This document shows, in pieces, positions 4,449-6,134 of a stretch of 6,134 nucleotides of DNA. Position numbers and translations under genes: made by a program. The notes below the pieces were generated by a model. The model was given only the letters and a program-made list of their open reading frames with translations. It was not told where the DNA came from and searched no databases. Numbering within the stretch: position 1 is the first letter of the stretch; each line of letters begins with the position of its first letter. Source of the DNA: Novosphingobium sp. (lineage in GTDB: Bacteria; Pseudomonadota; Alphaproteobacteria; Sphingomonadales; Sphingomonadaceae); contig VFKS01000093.1 in the NCBI GenBank assembly GCA_009885425.1, positions 1 to 6,134 of the forward strand, in the 5' to 3' direction.

Positions 4449-5981
4449 TCAGTAGCGCCGGCCGTCGCCAAAGCCGGCGATGCGCAGCTGCCTGCTGAGC
4501 CGGTCCAGCCGCAGATTGATCGCAGCTTCATTACGAACTGAAAGGTTGCCCTGGCGGTCGCGCCGCATTCCGCGCTCGCTGCGGCGGATCGAGTTCAGAT
4601 CCCGCAGCGCCCGGTTGGTCTCAGATCGAGTCAACCTGCCCTGGCTGCCGGCCGTTCGGATATAGCGCTCCAGCCAAGCTTCGCGGGCCCGGATTTCGTT
4701 TGGCATTCCCATGCCATTGTCGTTGTTGCCCGATGGTCGGGCAATCCAGCGGCCCTGTCCATCATAGTAGCCGGAAGTCGCACCGGCGTGCCAACGGCCC
4801 TGGTTGTCATAGTAGCCAGGCTGGCCCGCTGACATCCAGACACCCGCGCTGTCGCGGTGTCCGCTTGCCGCACCGACCATCCATTTGCCGGTGGAGTCAT
4901 AGTGGCCCATGGTCGCACCAGGGACCCAGCGTCCGCGGCTGTCGTAGTAGCCACTCGCCGTCCCGGCGACCCACTTGCCCCGATTATCGTAATAGCCTTC
5001 GGCAGAGGCGGGCACCCAGCGGCCTTGTGAGTCATAGTAACCGGCAGCGGATGCATCGCCGCTCGAGACGATCCAGCGGCCTTGGGCATCGTAGTAGCCA
5101 TTCGGCGTGCCTTCGACCCACTGATTGTTCCGGTCATAATATCCGGTCGCGCGATCGCGATCGGCACTGCCGACATGCCACAGGCCCTTGTCGTCATAGT
5201 ACCCATAGGCATCGTTGCGGCGCCCTGGCTGCGTATTGGAATCGGCCATTGCTCCGGTTGCAACCCAGCGACCGCGCGTATCATAATAGCCGGTCGTGCT
5301 GCCCGCGTGCCACCGATTGTCGGCACCGTAATAGCCGTTCTGCGGATCGTTGATCCAGCCGCCGTTGCCATCGGAACGACCAGCGGTCGATCCGGCGATC
5401 CAGCGGCCGTTGCGATCATAATTCCCGCTCACGTTACCAGCGACCCAGCGCCCGCGATCATCGTAATAGCCCGCTGACGAGCCCGAGATCCATTGATCGT
5501 TACGGTCGTAGTAACCGTTGGCCGAGGCCGGCACCCAGTGCCCCTGCGCGCCATAATAGCCGTTGTCGGCTTGCGTTCCCGAGGTCTGCACCCAGCGGTT
5601 GTTGGCGTCGTAATAGCCGTTCGGCGCGCCGTCCATCCAATCGCCATTGCGGTCATAATAACCGGTCGCCAAAGAAGGATTGATCCCGGTCGAATGCCAG
5701 CGGTTGTTTTCGTCGTAATAGCCATAGGCGCGGCTGCAATTCGGATCGGGCTTGGTCACCTGGTTGCCAATGACTCCGCCGATGACTGCGCCGGCCACCG
5801 TGCCAAGCGTCTTTTCGCCTTTTCCTGCGATCACATTACCGGCCACGCCCCCGACGACTGCGCCGCCAACCGTTGCTGCCACCCGGGTGGCGCGCTGGCG
5901 CTCGCAGCTCTGCTGTGCAGATGCGCTAACAGGGATCATTGCGGTTGCCGCCATGCAGGCGACGATGAATTTCTTGGCCAT
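4449..5981 (-). CDS. Secreted glycine-zipper protein with twenty GYYD-W repeats
   Basis: This is a 510-residue protein. Residues 1-22 are a classical signal peptide with ASA/QQ cleavage. Residues 38-75 are a glycine-zipper segment (VGGAVVGGVAGNVIAG, then GTVAGAVIGGVIGNQV) like the 2TM domain of the 17-kDa surface antigen family, flanked by the only mature-form cysteines, C26 and C82. Residues 87-417 hold twenty tandem units, G-Y-Y-D-x-x-G-R-W-V-x-G-x-x-x, mostly 15 residues. Gly1 and Trp9 are present in all twenty and Asp4 in eighteen. Residues 418-510 form a basic, Arg-rich, helical-looking tail with REAWLERYIR, RALRDLNSIRRSER and LDRLSRQLR. The ATG at 5981 has AGGAG nine bases upstream. The likely location is periplasm or outer membrane. 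The function is unknown: the Gly/aromatic repeats recall beta-hairpin wall- or glycan-binding repeats and the YDxxGR core of YD repeats, but this is analogy only. It is the first gene of an operon with the Host_attach gene. Confidence 0.92.
   Translation of the reverse strand: MAKKFIVACMAATAMIPVSASAQQSCERQRATRVAATVGGAVVGGVAGNVIAGKGEKTLGTVAGAVIGGVIGNQVTKPDPNCSRAYGYYDENNRWHSTGINPSLATGYYDRNGDWMDGAPNGYYDANNRWVQTSGTQADNGYYGAQGHWVPASANGYYDRNDQWISGSSAGYYDDRGRWVAGNVSGNYDRNGRWIAGSTAGRSDGNGGWINDPQNGYYGADNRWHAGSTTGYYDTRGRWVATGAMADSNTQPGRRNDAYGYYDDKGLWHVGSADRDRATGYYDRNNQWVEGTPNGYYDAQGRWIVSSGDASAAGYYDSQGRWVPASAEGYYDNRGKWVAGTASGYYDSRGRWVPGATMGHYDSTGKWMVGAASGHRDSAGVWMSAGQPGYYDNQGRWHAGATSGYYDGQGRWIARPSGNNDNGMGMPNEIRAREAWLERYIRTAGSQGRLTRSETNRALRDLNSIRRSERGMRRDRQGNLSVRNEAAINLRLDRLSRQLRIAGFGDGRRY
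4731..5723 (-). repeat. Array of twenty 45-bp coding repeats, arranged as two ten-unit blocks
   Basis: The units encode residues 87-417 of the repeat protein. Unit lengths in residues, in order, are 20, 15, 19, six of 15, 29; then 20, 15, 19, six of 15, 14. The first block (about 5205-5723) and second block (about 4731-5204) therefore share the same register. Each block is introduced by Ala-Tyr before the first GYYD. Base-level divergence is considerable, with many synonymous and conservative changes, so the array is old rather than freshly expanded. Confidence 0.9.
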
Positions 5982-5982
5982 C

Positions 5983-6014
5983 TCAGGATGCTCCTGACCG
6001 GGACGGTTGTCCCG
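5983..6014 (-). promoter_or_regulatory. Two tandem leader hairpins, the second enclosing the Shine-Dalgarno site
   Basis: On the minus strand CGGGAC-AACC-GTCCCG (6014 to 5999) forms a perfect 6-bp stem with a 4-base loop. One base later TCAGGA-GCA-TCCTGA (5997 to 5983) forms a perfect 6-bp stem with a 3-base loop. The AGGAG Shine-Dalgarno sequence (5995-5991) is inside the second stem and the ATG follows one base after it. With transcription starting near 6020, these hairpins make up nearly the whole leader. Translation control by stem opening is plausible. Confidence 0.55.
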
Positions 6015-6027
6015 ATTGTGATGAGGT

Positions 6028-6052
6028 AACCGAAGCGAAGACCTATTGTTCC
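6028..6052 (-). promoter_or_regulatory. EcfG-type (general stress response) promoter of the repeat-protein operon
   Basis: On the minus strand GGAAC (6052-6048), a 16-base spacer, and GGTT (6031-6028) reproduce the csbD promoter exactly in both elements and spacing. The expected start is near 6020, about 39 bases upstream of the ATG at 5981. It lies in the 112-base gap after the upstream minus-strand gene, so the operon has its own promoter. Confidence 0.7.
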
Positions 6053-6093
6053 GCTAACTCAGGTGCGTGACTGCCACGTGCTTCAAAGCAGCG

Positions 6094-6134
6094 TCATAAA
6101 ACCACCCGATTGAGCCGCAGCGCGTTGAGCACCA
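6094..6134 (-). CDS. 3' end of a gene, probably a heavy-metal-translocating P1B-type ATPase
   Basis: Only the last 12 codons and the TGA (6096-6094) are inside the window, reading VLNALRLNRVVL. Copper- and heavy-metal-transporting P-type ATPases of proteobacteria commonly end with a final membrane helix running into V-x-N-A-L-R-L-x-R. The match is good but very short, so the identification is tentative. It lies on the same strand as the repeat-protein operon, 112 bases upstream of that operon's first ATG. Confidence 0.5.
   Translation of the reverse strand, partial: VLNALRLNRVVL

Noticed and set aside
4731..5723. CRISPR-like regularly spaced repeats
   Set aside because: The periodicity is a coding 15-residue unit without separate spacers, in an intact reading frame.
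4631..5725. Several long open frames on both strands inside the repeat gene
   Set aside because: They are shadows made by the 45-bp periodicity of the array; only the frame with signal peptide, SD and GYYD-W units makes sense.
5946..5981. Lipoprotein signal at IVAC (residues 6-9) of the repeat protein
   Set aside because: The four residues fit a lipobox loosely, but the hydrophobic stretch before Cys9 is far too short; cleavage after ASA at residue 22 fits better.

Overview
The window looks like chromosomal DNA from a high-GC alphaproteobacterium, most likely in the Sphingomonadales. This rests on three things: the style of the TonB-dependent receptor, a CsbD-type stress protein behind an EcfG-like promoter, and the Host_attach and glycine-zipper family members. 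The genus cannot be set from the sequence.

Layout. (1) Positions 1-1818 (+) are the C-terminal ~605 residues of a TonB-dependent outer-membrane receptor; its plug lies upstream of the window. A strong stem-loop (about 1846-1881) follows. A major-facilitator transporter of the ACS/ExuT-like type comes next (1921-3150, +). Receptor plus inner-membrane symporter suggests a carbohydrate or sugar-acid uptake locus. (2) Positions 3151-3405 hold a terminator shape that works on the minus strand, an 8-bp inverted repeat, and an EcfG-like promoter with a leader hairpin, leading into csbD (3406-3588, +). (3) Positions 3589-3986 have no credible protein gene. They hold five successive inverted repeats, the last a textbook intrinsic terminator on + (3829-3870). 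The last two together look like a small RNA with a C-rich loop. (4) On the minus strand a probable two-gene operon runs from about 6020 to 3987. The first gene encodes a secreted 510-residue protein: signal peptide, glycine zipper, twenty Gly-Tyr-Tyr-Asp...Trp units, basic C-terminal region. The second encodes a Host_attach-family protein. (5) The right edge carries the last 12 codons of a minus-strand gene resembling the end of a heavy-metal P1B-type ATPase.

How it fits together. csbD and the minus-strand operon face each other. Each is preceded by the same promoter arrangement, GGAAC-N16-GGTT, so both are probably in the EcfG general-stress regulon. The operon leader is almost entirely two back-to-back hairpins, the second enclosing the Shine-Dalgarno sequence. 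The most distinctive feature is the repeat protein. Its twenty units fall into two ten-unit blocks with the same unit-length order (20, 15, 19, then six of 15), which points to an ancient internal duplication of about 0.5 kb.
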